Source: Ruminococcus sp. (GTDB taxonomy: Bacteria; Bacillota_A; Clostridia; Oscillospirales; Ruminococcaceae). Taken from it: a stretch of DNA of 64,000 nucleotides. Both the position numbers and the translations under genes were made by a program. Numbering within the stretch: position 1 is the first letter of the stretch; every line of letters begins with the position of its first letter. The stretch lies in the NCBI RefSeq assembly GCF_024684275.1, contig NZ_JAIKXF010000096.1, positions 1 to 64,000 on the forward strand, written 5' to 3'. The notes beneath the pieces are model-generated. The model ran no database searches, had not been told where the DNA came from, and saw only the letters and a list, made by a program, of their open reading frames with translations. Positions 52,337-60,546 of the stretch are shown piece by piece.

Positions 52337-52458
52337 TTAGTTGAGAGTTGAGAATTGAGAGTTGAAAGTTATAGTATCGCCTACGGCGATATTATTTAAA
52401 TTATGTGAGCGGAGCGAACACATCAACTCTCAACTCTTCACTCTCAACTCTAAACTTA
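52337..52458. repeat. MITE-like element with heptamer arms, full copy
   Basis: AGTTGAGAGTTGAG then AATTGAGAGTTGAAAGTT forms the left arm. The core has TATCGCCTACGGCGATA and TATTTAAATTATGTGAGCGGA, and the right arm is CAACTCTCAACTCTTCACTC then TCAACTC. It is nearly the same as the copy at 42449-42567 and ends beside the prmC stop codon. An additional perfect dyad, CAAAATTTGCA with TGCAAATTTTG, overlaps the end of prmC (52461-52482). Confidence 0.8.
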
Positions 52459-52459
52459 A

Positions 52460-53326
52460 TCAAAATTTGCATTGCAAATTTTGATTTACAGCGGCTGCTG
52501 TCCTGATTATTCCGCCGCCGTCACGGCGCAATTCAACGTCAGTGAAACCGTTTTCTTCGAGTACAGCCTTTACGTCATCATGCTGTCCCATGCCAAATTC
52601 ATAGGCTATGAAGCCGCCCTGCTTTATGGAGCTTTTCCACAGCTTCGTCATGGCTCTGTAGAAATCCAGACCGTCCTCGCCGCCGAAAAGGGCTGACGCA
52701 GGCTCATGCTGTACCTCTATTTGCAGCTCGCTCATATCCCGAGCTGTAAGATATGGCGGATTGCTGACCAGTATATCAAGCTCCGTGACCTTTTCCGCGG
52801 TGCTGCTGTCCAGCACGTCACCCTGTATTATATGAACATCGCAGCCGTTAAGCTCCATATTCTGCCGCAGATATGTCAGAGCCTTATCTGACAGCTCCAC
52901 AGCATAGATATCCGCATTGGGGAGCTCCTTTTTCAGGGCAGCTGCGATACAGCCGCTGCCGCTGCAAAGATCGGCTATCTTTGGTGTTGTCATTTTCTCT
53001 CTGCGGCAGATGTCAAGCACCTGCTCCACAAGAGTTTCCGTATCGGGGCGCGGAATAAGTACTCCCTCGCCTATTTTGAAGTTGCAGCCCCAGAATTCCC
53101 ACTGTCCCAGAAGATACTGCAAGGGATAGCCCTCCGAGCGCCTCTGCGCAAGTGAGAGTATCTCCTGCACCTTGTCATCGGGCACGGGGAACTGAGGAGC
53201 AAACATGGGATTTTTTTCTCCCAGCATATCCTGAAAGATACAGTTTGTATCGAAATCGGCAGTATCATCGTCACGCATGGCAATAAGCGCCCTGCACCGA
53301 GCAAAAAGCTCCTTTCGGCTTACCAC
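52460..53326 (-). CDS. prmC: Release factor glutamine methyltransferase PrmC
   Basis: The 288-residue enzyme methylates the GGQ glutamine of release factors. Motif I is IADLCSGSGCIAAALKKELP, and the substrate loop is ILVSNPPYLTARD (NPPY). The N-terminal helical domain carries YPLQYLLGQWEFWGCNFKIG, typical of PrmC. The C-terminus (NQNLQCKF) lies in a palindromic repeat, so the last residues may be recent. It overlaps the DUF1385 gene by 7 bases. Confidence 0.94.
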   Translation of the reverse strand: MVSRKELFARCRALIAMRDDDTADFDTNCIFQDMLGEKNPMFAPQFPVPDDKVQEILSLAQRRSEGYPLQYLLGQWEFWGCNFKIGEGVLIPRPDTETLVEQVLDICRREKMTTPKIADLCSGSGCIAAALKKELPNADIYAVELSDKALTYLRQNMELNGCDVHIIQGDVLDSSTAEKVTELDILVSNPPYLTARDMSELQIEVQHEPASALFGGEDGLDFYRAMTKLWKSSIKQGGFIAYEFGMGQHDDVKAVLEENGFTDVELRRDGGGIIRTAAAVNQNLQCKF

Positions 53327-54348
53327 CTGTCCTCCTCCTTATCCTTTGGGATACATGGAGTAAGGGCAGCAATTGCTATCTCTATCATGCTGTCATCAGG
53401 CTCTTTGGTGGTTATGCGCTGCATAGCAAGTCCGGGAGCGGAAAGTATGCGTGTAAATGCGTTGTCGTTATTTCCTGCAAGGCGTATGCACTCATAGGAT
53501 ATACCGACAACCAGCGGAAGCAGCACCAGTGAGGCAATGATTCTCTGCCATGTTACAGTAAATGGCACAAAGCACATCACGAAAATGCTGACTATGAGAA
53601 CTATGAATATAAAGCTCGTACCGCAGCGCTTATGGAAGCGTGTCTGCTTGCGGATGTTATCCACTGTGAGGGGAAGCTCCGCCTCATGGCAGGCAATGGT
53701 CTTGTGCTCTGCGCCGTGATACATGAACTGACGCTTTATATCCTTCATAAGGCTGATAATATACATATACAGAACGAAGATGACTATTTTCACTATTCCC
53801 TCAAGGAGAGAGCGCAGGAAGCGGTGCTCCTTGATTGCAGGGATAAGTCCCACTATCCATTTTGGGAGGAATATAAAGAGTCCGAAAGCCATAACGATAC
53901 CTATGAGTATTCCGATATACATTACTATATCGTATACCGAATCCTCTTTTTTCTCAGACTTTTCCTTTGCAGCTGTGCCCTCGGCAGCGCTTTCTGCCTT
54001 TGCCCCGGCTGTTTCAGCAGCTTTCTCTGCCTCTGCCGGCTTTTTCTTTTCCTTGCCGTCCTCTTCCTCGTCCTCGGGTATCTGCTTTTCCGCAGACTTC
54101 ATCATATACTTATATCCCTTGACAAGAGAAGTCACAAAGCTTGTACAGCCTCTTACCAGCGGTACCTTTTTATACCACGGGGCGTTCTTGCCGTTGTTCT
54201 CGTCCCATGTTTCAAGGTCTATAGTGCCGTCGGGGAGCCTGCAAGCCATTGCGCCCATATTCGGTCCCAGCATCATTATGCCCTCAATAAGAGCCTGTCC
54301 GCCTATTTTTGATTTGAATTTTTCCTGTGTTGTATTGTTCTTTCCCAT
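53320..54348 (-). CDS. DUF1385 family membrane protein
   Basis: The 342-residue protein has the DUF1385 start (KIGGQALIEGIMMLGPN) and later YHGAEHKTIACHEAELPLTV and FHKRCGTSFIFIVLIVSIF. It has four to five membrane segments and a charged Glu/Lys/Ala-rich loop at about 105-140. YqhQ of Bacillus is a member; no activity is known. In Firmicutes it is often next to prmC, as here. Confidence 0.9.
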   Translation of the reverse strand: MGKNNTTQEKFKSKIGGQALIEGIMMLGPNMGAMACRLPDGTIDLETWDENNGKNAPWYKKVPLVRGCTSFVTSLVKGYKYMMKSAEKQIPEDEEEDGKEKKKPAEAEKAAETAGAKAESAAEGTAAKEKSEKKEDSVYDIVMYIGILIGIVMAFGLFIFLPKWIVGLIPAIKEHRFLRSLLEGIVKIVIFVLYMYIISLMKDIKRQFMYHGAEHKTIACHEAELPLTVDNIRKQTRFHKRCGTSFIFIVLIVSIFVMCFVPFTVTWQRIIASLVLLPLVVGISYECIRLAGNNDNAFTRILSAPGLAMQRITTKEPDDSMIEIAIAALTPCIPKDKEEDRW

Positions 54349-54370
54349 ACTTTCACCTTATAGATCGTCT

Positions 54371-55774
54371 TCACTGCTTTACCGCAGGAAGAGTTATGGT
54401 AACAGTCGTACCCATTCCCTCGCCCTCACTGTCAATATCAAGTGAGCCGCCGTGCATACTGATTATCTCGTCTGCAACGGCAAGTCCGATACCCGAACCG
54501 CGGCGGGTGTGGTTTGCCTTATAGAATTTTGTCTTGACCTTTGCAAGGTCTGAGCTTTTGATGCCGCAGCCCGTATCCTTTACGGAAACTATGATATTTC
54601 CGCCCTTTTCGTATGCTCTTATAGTTACGGTATCACCTGCTGATGAATATTTCAGCGCATTGTCGATAACATTGATGAATACCTGTCTTATTCGGTTTTT
54701 ATCACCGAATACAAAGGGGAGCATATCGGGCTCGTCGTAGATTATCTCCTGATTATCGCGTCTTGCCTTGTCGCTGTATATGAGCACAGCGTCACCGAGC
54801 TCGGCGAGTATGTCCATATTCGCATTTTGCAGTGTAAAATGACCGCTCTGCATACGTGAGAAGTCAAGAAGCTCCTCTACCATCTGCGAAAGTCTCTCAG
54901 TTTCATTGACGATGACGCCGACGCCCTTTTTCATGGTATCGGGACTTCCGCCGCCGTCTATCATAAGAGTCTCCGCCCAGCCCTTTATAGCGGTGAGAGG
55001 AGTTCTCAGCTCATGGGATACCGATGATATGAACTCATTCTTCATAGCCTCAGTAGCGGAAAGCTCGTCAGCCATATTGTTTATGGCGGTACAAAGTTCG
55101 CCTATCTCGTCGTCGCTGTCGTTCTCTATACGTGTGGTAAAGTCGCCCATTGCGAATTTACGGGCGATACCGCTTATCTGTCTTATAGGTCTGACGATAG
55201 AGCCTGCGAAATACAGACCTGTTATGACGATTATCAGTATGATAGTCACACAGACCATAGTCACCATAGCTGAATAGCTCTTTATGGTGTTGTCTATCTC
55301 TGTCAGTGACGTTACCATACGGACTGCGCTGTACTCGTTGCTCATAGAGGTTATGGGAACGGATACTGCAAGCACCTTTTCGCCGCCGCCCAGCCTGTAA
55401 ACGTCATAGCCCTCGTTCTTTTCAAGAGCCTCCTCATAGTCAGGCAGAATATCGTCGGCGTCGGGAGAGAATCCCGATGAGGTCAGAACTACTCTGCCCT
55501 TTGAGTTTATAGCCATGAGCTCTATCTTGTCCTTCTCATTGAAGGTCTCAAGCATTTTTCTCATTTCTGCCGAGAAATTTGCAGAGCTGTCCTGAGAATG
55601 CATACTAAGCACACTCGTTACGGCGTTGAGCTTTGACACAAGATACTGCCTTGCAGAGCTGTAGAAATAGTTTTGTATCGCATAGATTATCGCCATATCT
55701 ATTACAAGCAGCGACAGCACAACAACACCTAAGTTGTTGAATATCCAGCGCTTTGTGATACTTTTTTTAGCCAT
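54371..55774 (-). CDS. Membrane sensor histidine kinase
   Basis: The 467-residue kinase has two membrane segments (about 15-35 and 171-191) around a sensing domain of about 135 residues. A HAMP region follows (GSIVRPIRQISGIARKFAMG), then a DHp domain with phospho-His254 in SVSHELRTPLTAI, and the ATP-binding domain (NVIDNALKYS, DTGCGIK, GSGIGLAVADEI). The layout resembles WalK/PhoR-type kinases without a PAS domain. The start codon overlaps the response regulator stop (TAATG). The signal is unknown. Confidence 0.93.
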   Translation of the reverse strand: MAKKSITKRWIFNNLGVVVLSLLVIDMAIIYAIQNYFYSSARQYLVSKLNAVTSVLSMHSQDSSANFSAEMRKMLETFNEKDKIELMAINSKGRVVLTSSGFSPDADDILPDYEEALEKNEGYDVYRLGGGEKVLAVSVPITSMSNEYSAVRMVTSLTEIDNTIKSYSAMVTMVCVTIILIIVITGLYFAGSIVRPIRQISGIARKFAMGDFTTRIENDSDDEIGELCTAINNMADELSATEAMKNEFISSVSHELRTPLTAIKGWAETLMIDGGGSPDTMKKGVGVIVNETERLSQMVEELLDFSRMQSGHFTLQNANMDILAELGDAVLIYSDKARRDNQEIIYDEPDMLPFVFGDKNRIRQVFINVIDNALKYSSAGDTVTIRAYEKGGNIIVSVKDTGCGIKSSDLAKVKTKFYKANHTRRGSGIGLAVADEIISMHGGSLDIDSEGEGMGTTVTITLPAVKQ

Positions 55775-56475
55775 TACTGTGCATCATTCCACTTATATCC
55801 GTAGCCCCAGATAGTAATTATATACTTCGGGTTTGAGGGCTCCTCCTCTATCTTCATGCGGATACGTCTGATATTTACATCGACTATCTTATCGTCGCCG
55901 TAGTAGCTCTCGCCCCATATATGATTGAGTATGCTTGCACGGTCGAGTGCGGTGTTCTTATTGTTCATAAAGAATTCCAGTATCTGATACTCCACCTGAG
56001 TCAGCTCTATGGGCTCTCCGTATTTAGTAACGGTCCTGCTCTTTAAATTGAGTACGAAAGGTCCGCTCTCGATGACTGACTGCTTCTCAGTCTTGATGAA
56101 GCTCATACATACACGGCGGTATATAGCATCAACACGTGCGGTGAGCTCAGACGGTGAGAATGGCTTGGTGATATAGTCGTCAGCGCCTATCATAAGACCG
56201 CTTACCTTGTCCATTTCCTGAGTTCTTGCAGTAAGCATGATAATACCGATAGTCGAGCTCTTTTCACGTATCTTCTTGCAGACCGTAAAGCCGTCTATTC
56301 CGGGCATCATAATGTCAAGCAGGACGATATCGAAATTGCCGTGCTCAGCTTCAAAGGTCTTCAGAGCAGCCTCTCCGCAGTTTACATCTACCACATCATA
56401 GCCTGCACGTTTGAGGTTTATGACAACGAATTCGCGGATAGTATCCTCGTCCTCGCATATAAGTATACGTTTCAT
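55774..56475 (-). CDS. OmpR/PhoB-type response regulator
   Basis: The 233-residue regulator has a receiver domain with phospho-acceptor Asp54 in VLLDIMMPGIDGF and acidic pocket CEDED, followed by a winged-helix DNA-binding domain (VEYQILEFFMNNKNTALDRA, VDVNIRRIRMKIEEEP, IWGYGYKW). AAAGGAGT precedes the start. It forms an operon with the histidine kinase and comes after a lipoprotein gene. Target genes are unknown. Confidence 0.95.
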   Translation of the reverse strand: MKRILICEDEDTIREFVVINLKRAGYDVVDVNCGEAALKTFEAEHGNFDIVLLDIMMPGIDGFTVCKKIREKSSTIGIIMLTARTQEMDKVSGLMIGADDYITKPFSPSELTARVDAIYRRVCMSFIKTEKQSVIESGPFVLNLKSRTVTKYGEPIELTQVEYQILEFFMNNKNTALDRASILNHIWGESYYGDDKIVDVNIRRIRMKIEEEPSNPKYIITIWGYGYKWNDAQ

Positions 56476-56497
56476 CAGTGTTCACTCCTTTGGTGTA

Positions 56498-57847
56498 TCA
56501 GTCTCTGTATCTGAATCCCACAGCCGCGTCGCCCGAGGTTATGGAAAGTCCGTCGTCATCTGTATCCGCATTCTGCGGTATACGGGCAAGGTAAGCCGAA
56601 TCGCCCTTTGTATGCATGAGCATATAGCCGCCTGATATTCTGTCCTCCCGTGAGGGTACGTCCTCTGCGCAGAAGATATGCAGCAGCTCTCTGCCCATGT
56701 TTCCGTCCTTGAAAGCGCAGAAAACTATCTCGTCATTGACCACATCGCGCTTTACAGTGACCTTCCCCACCCATTTTTCTGGAAAAAGGAAAATATAACC
56801 GTCATTTACGCTGTAATATGAGGTATAGAGCGTTTCCAGCTTATCGACGCCTTTAACCTGCTTCCACTCAGTCAGTCTGAGCTGCTCGCTCTCGGGAGAA
56901 TCCCCGTAGCCCGGAGCTGTTACCTGTACGGGTATCTCTATGCTGCCGTCACCGTCAACATCAAAGCTTCCGCAGCCTGAGGGGCGGATAGTTTCCGCAG
57001 AACTCTCGGGGGTGCTGAATACCTTGTGCAGGGCGCCGTCCTTCATGTAAAGGACCTCGGTCTGAACATAGCCTGCACCTGCCTGAGCGTCGATATATAT
57101 GCCCATTTCGGAATTGCCCACCTTGCCGTAGCTGATGTCAAAATCATTGAAATTATCGCTGAGTTCAAGGAAGGACCTGTGGTATGTACCGCCGTCGTCA
57201 AGCTTGAAAGCCTCAGCCATAGCCTCATTTTCGCCTGTAGCTCCCATTAATCTGAAAAGCTCATACTGTCCGTCAAGGTCAAGGTCTGCCACGTCGAAAA
57301 AGGCATAGGACTTTGACTTTGAGAACGTAGGCGGCTCCTGTAATCTGCCGTCGGTATAGGTATATATCGAAACATTCTTTTCTGTACGGTTTATCATACT
57401 GGTTCCGATGATGATATTCACGCGGTCATTTGAGCCAAGCTTTGATATTTTGACCTCCTCTATCTCGCTGCCTGCGGCAGGGATATCATAGGCAGAGGTC
57501 CATTCGCCGTTCTCTTTTTTGTCGAGGACATTTATATGCAGTGGATTCTCGTCGGCTGCATGGTTGTTCCTCTCGTAGAACACAAGAGCCTCGTTGCCGC
57601 CGTCGCCGTCAATATCCTCGATTATGAACGCCGATAGATACTTGCCGGACTTTGGGTATTTAAGGCTTATATTCGATGTGTTCAGAGAAGTTGTCAGCTT
57701 TGAGTATATCTGCTCCTGCTCGGGACCGAGCTTAGGCGGAGTCATAAGGGTATCTATGCTTGCACCGAAGGTACAGCCCGTAAGAGCCGCAGCCGCTGAG
57801 AGGGCTGTAATGAAAGCTGTTATCTTTTTCATAGGATATGAGCTCAT
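56498..57847 (-). CDS. Lipoprotein with repeat-containing outside domain
   Basis: The 449-residue protein has a signal peptide ending in LTGC (Cys25). The domain contains several D-x-D-x-D-G-type motifs: IEDIDGDGGNEALVF, VADLDLDGQYELFRL and FDVDGDGSIEIPVQ, the pattern of FG-GAP/VCBS-type calcium-binding beta-propeller blades. This suggests a calcium-stabilised propeller on the surface. Its ATG overlaps the citrate synthase stop (ATGA); an internal ATG at MKKIT is an alternative start. Position directly before the two-component genes makes a sensing accessory role possible. Confidence 0.75.
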   Translation of the reverse strand: MSSYPMKKITAFITALSAAAALTGCTFGASIDTLMTPPKLGPEQEQIYSKLTTSLNTSNISLKYPKSGKYLSAFIIEDIDGDGGNEALVFYERNNHAADENPLHINVLDKKENGEWTSAYDIPAAGSEIEEVKISKLGSNDRVNIIIGTSMINRTEKNVSIYTYTDGRLQEPPTFSKSKSYAFFDVADLDLDGQYELFRLMGATGENEAMAEAFKLDDGGTYHRSFLELSDNFNDFDISYGKVGNSEMGIYIDAQAGAGYVQTEVLYMKDGALHKVFSTPESSAETIRPSGCGSFDVDGDGSIEIPVQVTAPGYGDSPESEQLRLTEWKQVKGVDKLETLYTSYYSVNDGYIFLFPEKWVGKVTVKRDVVNDEIVFCAFKDGNMGRELLHIFCAEDVPSREDRISGGYMLMHTKGDSAYLARIPQNADTDDDGLSITSGDAAVGFRYRD

Positions 57848-59202
57848 TCGCGCTCGGAAAGCTTAATGTATTCCTTTTCCTTTGCTATAGCCTTGTAAGC
57901 AGGTCGGATAATCCTTCCGCCTGTGAGTATCTCCTCCATGCGGTGAGCAGCCCAGCCTGCCATACGCGCAATAGCGAACAGCGGTGTGAAGAGCTCGTCG
58001 GGGATACCGAGCATACGGTAAACAAGTCCCGAATACATATCAACGTTAGCACACATCGCCTTTGAGCTGCCCTTGAGCTCGAGGAATATCTCGGGAGTAA
58101 GTCTCTCGATAGTTTCGAGAAGTCTGAACTCTGCCTCGATCTCCTTGCCCTTTGCAAGCTCGAATGCCTTTTTCTTCAATATAACGGCACGGGGATCAGA
58201 GATAGTATATACCGCGTGTCCCATACCGTAGATAAGACCCGAGTGGTCGTTGGTCTCCTTGCGGATAGTCTTGCGCATATAGTCGGCTACCTCGCCCTCA
58301 TTATCCCAATGCTTGATATTAGCCTCGAAGTTGTCGAGCATATTGATAACGGCAAGGTTAGCACCGCCGTGACGCGGTCCCTTCAGAGAGCAAATAGCCG
58401 AGGAATAAGCCGAATACGGATCAGTACCCGATGATGTGAGAACACGGCAGGTAAATGTTGAGTTATTGCCGCCGCCGTGCTCAGCATGCAGCATGAGCAG
58501 ACGATCCAGCATCTGAGCCTCGTCCTTTGTATACTGTCTGTCGGGACGGAGCAGCGAAAGGATACACTGTGCGGTGTTCTCCTCATAGTTTATCGGGTGC
58601 ATTATCATGCTCTGGTTATCGAAAACTCTGCGCTTTACCTGATAAGCGTTAGCCATGATGACAGGCATTTTAGCGATAAGGCTTACCGCAGTGCGCATTT
58701 CATTTTCAAGGCCCTTGTTCTCACACTCATCATCGTAGGAATACAGAGCCAGTACCGAACGAGCCAGCTTATTCATGATATTCTTTGACGGAGCTTTAAG
58801 TATCATATCCTCAACGAACCCGTTGGGGAGATCTCTTTTCACTGAAATATATGAGCTGAAGGTCTTGAGCTCCTTCTCATTCGGAAGATGACCGAAAAGC
58901 AGCAGAAAAGCTGTTTCCTCATAGCCGTAGCGGTCATCCGCCTCAACATTCTCAACAAGGTCGTTAATGTTATAGCCTCTGTATATAAGCTGTCCGGGGA
59001 TAGGTTCCTTTTCGCCCTCGTTGACTACATAGCCGTGAACGTTGCAGATATTGGTGATACCTGCCATAACACCTGTGCCGTCGCTGTTGCGAAGTCCTCT
59101 CTTGACATGATATTTTTCATAAAGCTTTGGATCGATAACGGAATTATCCGCAAGTCTCCCGCATAAATCTGTAATGTTAGCGCCTGAAATGTATGACGGC
59201 AT
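57844..59202 (-). CDS. gltA: Citrate synthase
   Basis: The 452-residue enzyme condenses oxaloacetate and acetyl-CoA. Signatures are LHAEHGGGNNSTFTCRVLTS, GPRHGGANLAVINM, IYGMGHAVYTISDPRA and an N-terminal RGYNINDLVENV with IPGQLIYRG. These give the catalytic histidines. The best start is MPSYISGAN with AGGAG 10 bases upstream. A methylcitrate synthase activity cannot be ruled out. It is the first gene of a unit that continues into the lipoprotein and two-component genes. Confidence 0.94.
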   Translation of the reverse strand: MPSYISGANITDLCGRLADNSVIDPKLYEKYHVKRGLRNSDGTGVMAGITNICNVHGYVVNEGEKEPIPGQLIYRGYNINDLVENVEADDRYGYEETAFLLLFGHLPNEKELKTFSSYISVKRDLPNGFVEDMILKAPSKNIMNKLARSVLALYSYDDECENKGLENEMRTAVSLIAKMPVIMANAYQVKRRVFDNQSMIMHPINYEENTAQCILSLLRPDRQYTKDEAQMLDRLLMLHAEHGGGNNSTFTCRVLTSSGTDPYSAYSSAICSLKGPRHGGANLAVINMLDNFEANIKHWDNEGEVADYMRKTIRKETNDHSGLIYGMGHAVYTISDPRAVILKKKAFELAKGKEIEAEFRLLETIERLTPEIFLELKGSSKAMCANVDMYSGLVYRMLGIPDELFTPLFAIARMAGWAAHRMEEILTGGRIIRPAYKAIAKEKEYIKLSERE

Positions 59203-59235
59203 CACGATCACACTCCTAAAACATATTCATTCTCA

Positions 59236-59264
59236 ATTATACACCATATTAATTATAATGTCAA
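59236..59264 (-). promoter_or_regulatory. Consensus promoter of the citrate synthase unit
   Basis: On the minus strand, TTGACA and TATAAT, both exact, are separated by 17 bases and lie about 35 bases before the citrate synthase start. Confidence 0.85.
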
Positions 59265-59276
59265 ATGGTATTTACA

Positions 59277-59305
59277 ATATAAAGAACTGTTATAAAACAT
59301 ACGTT
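59277..59305 (+). promoter_or_regulatory. Possible SigE-type promoter for spoIID
   Basis: AATATAAA and CATACGTT are spaced by 14 bases. CATAC with an upstream ATA-rich -35 resembles the mother-cell SigE consensus that controls spoIID in Bacillus. The match is partial. Confidence 0.35.
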
Positions 59306-59334
59306 CTTGTATATTGTGCTGAAAGGAGAAACCT

Positions 59335-60357
59335 ATGAAAAAGCTGCTTATCTCGGCATTACTGCTCATCGTATCCGTAACCGTACTTCCTGCAATCCCC
59401 GTGCTTACGCGCAGCAAAAACAGCCAGAACGATGCAGAGCAGACTGTAAAGACAAGCGGGATATTTGCTGACAGCGAAAAAACTGCCGAAACATCCCGCT
59501 TTTCAGCAGAGCCCTACATGGTTCTCGACATCGAGAGCGGCAGGGTGCTGAAAGTGCCTGTCCGCGAATACGTCATCGGAGCTGTCTGTGCAGAAATGCC
59601 TGCTTCATTCGGTGAAGAAGCCTTGAAGGCTCAGGCTGTAGCCGCCCATACCTATGCTGAACGCCAGAGGCTGCGCGAAAAGGAAAGTCCCTCGCCGGAG
59701 CTGAAGGGAGCCGATTTCTCCAATGATACCGGGAAATATCAGGGCTATTACACAAAAGACCGGATAAAAGAGGCTTTCGGGGAGCATTTCGATGAAAATT
59801 ACAAGAAAATTGCCGCTGCTGCCGACGAAGTACTGCCCTACGTAATCACCTACGATGACACACCTATTATCGCCGCATTCCACTCAATGTCCTCAGGCTT
59901 TACCGAAAGTGCCGAAAACGCTTGGGGAGCTCCGGTGGAATATCTTGTGGAGGTTGACAGCCGCTCCGATCTGACAGCGCCAAAATTCCGAGAGGACAAG
60001 CGCTATAAGGCGGCGGAGCTGAAAGCCGCTCTTGAAGCGGCTTTCGACGGCGTGTCCCTCGGTGATGATGTATCGCAGTGGCTCAGGGTACTTACGATCT
60101 CCGATTCCGGAACAGTACTGGAAGCCTCCGTCGAGGGACACACCGTAACAGGAGGTCAGGTGCGTTCCGCACTTGACCTCCGCTCCGCCGCCTTTGAGGT
60201 GCGCTATGAACCCGATGAGATCGTCATTACAACCAAAGGCTACGGTCACGGTGTCGGCATGAGCCAGTACGGAGCAGACGCTATGGCTGCACAGGGAAAA
60301 AGCTGGCGCGAGATAATCGGGCATTATTATCCAAACTGTACCATATCGCAGAGCTGA
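59335..60357 (+). CDS. spoIID: Stage II sporulation protein D
   Basis: The 340-residue lytic transglycosylase acts in the DMP complex that remodels septal peptidoglycan during engulfment. It has an N-terminal membrane anchor (LLISALLLIVSVTVLPAIPV) and the catalytic Glu87 in GAVCAEMPASFGEEALKAQA. The end has KGYGHGVGMSQYGADAMAAQ and GKSWREIIGHYYPN. Ribosome site AAAGGAG is 8 bases before the ATG. It is a single gene here; spoIIM and spoIIP are not in the window. Confidence 0.95.
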   Translation: MKKLLISALLLIVSVTVLPAIPVLTRSKNSQNDAEQTVKTSGIFADSEKTAETSRFSAEPYMVLDIESGRVLKVPVREYVIGAVCAEMPASFGEEALKAQAVAAHTYAERQRLREKESPSPELKGADFSNDTGKYQGYYTKDRIKEAFGEHFDENYKKIAAAADEVLPYVITYDDTPIIAAFHSMSSGFTESAENAWGAPVEYLVEVDSRSDLTAPKFREDKRYKAAELKAALEAAFDGVSLGDDVSQWLRVLTISDSGTVLEASVEGHTVTGGQVRSALDLRSAAFEVRYEPDEIVITTKGYGHGVGMSQYGADAMAAQGKSWREIIGHYYPNCTISQS

Positions 60358-60434
60358 AGCCGTAATTTTCTAAAATTCTTTTGTGCAAAACGCAATAATA
60401 GTTTTTCATTTATTGCCAAATATGTCAAATTATA

Positions 60435-60463
60435 TTGACAGGTCTTTTCAGATTTGCTATAAT
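60435..60463 (+). promoter_or_regulatory. Consensus promoter of the second glycan locus
   Basis: TTGACA and TATAAT, both exact, with a 17-base spacer, about 84 bases before the sugar transferase gene. Confidence 0.85.
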
Positions 60464-60546
60464 AACTCTGTACCGCTATTTGCGGCACATAGAGATAAGA
60501 ATACAGATCACAAGGAGACTGCGTCCGTCACAGACGGATAGGAATT

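Noticed and set aside
42449..52458. CRISPR array, suggested by the AGTTGAG repeats
   Set aside because: Units are 7 bases, contiguous and degenerate, with no spacers and no cas genes; arms are arranged head to head.
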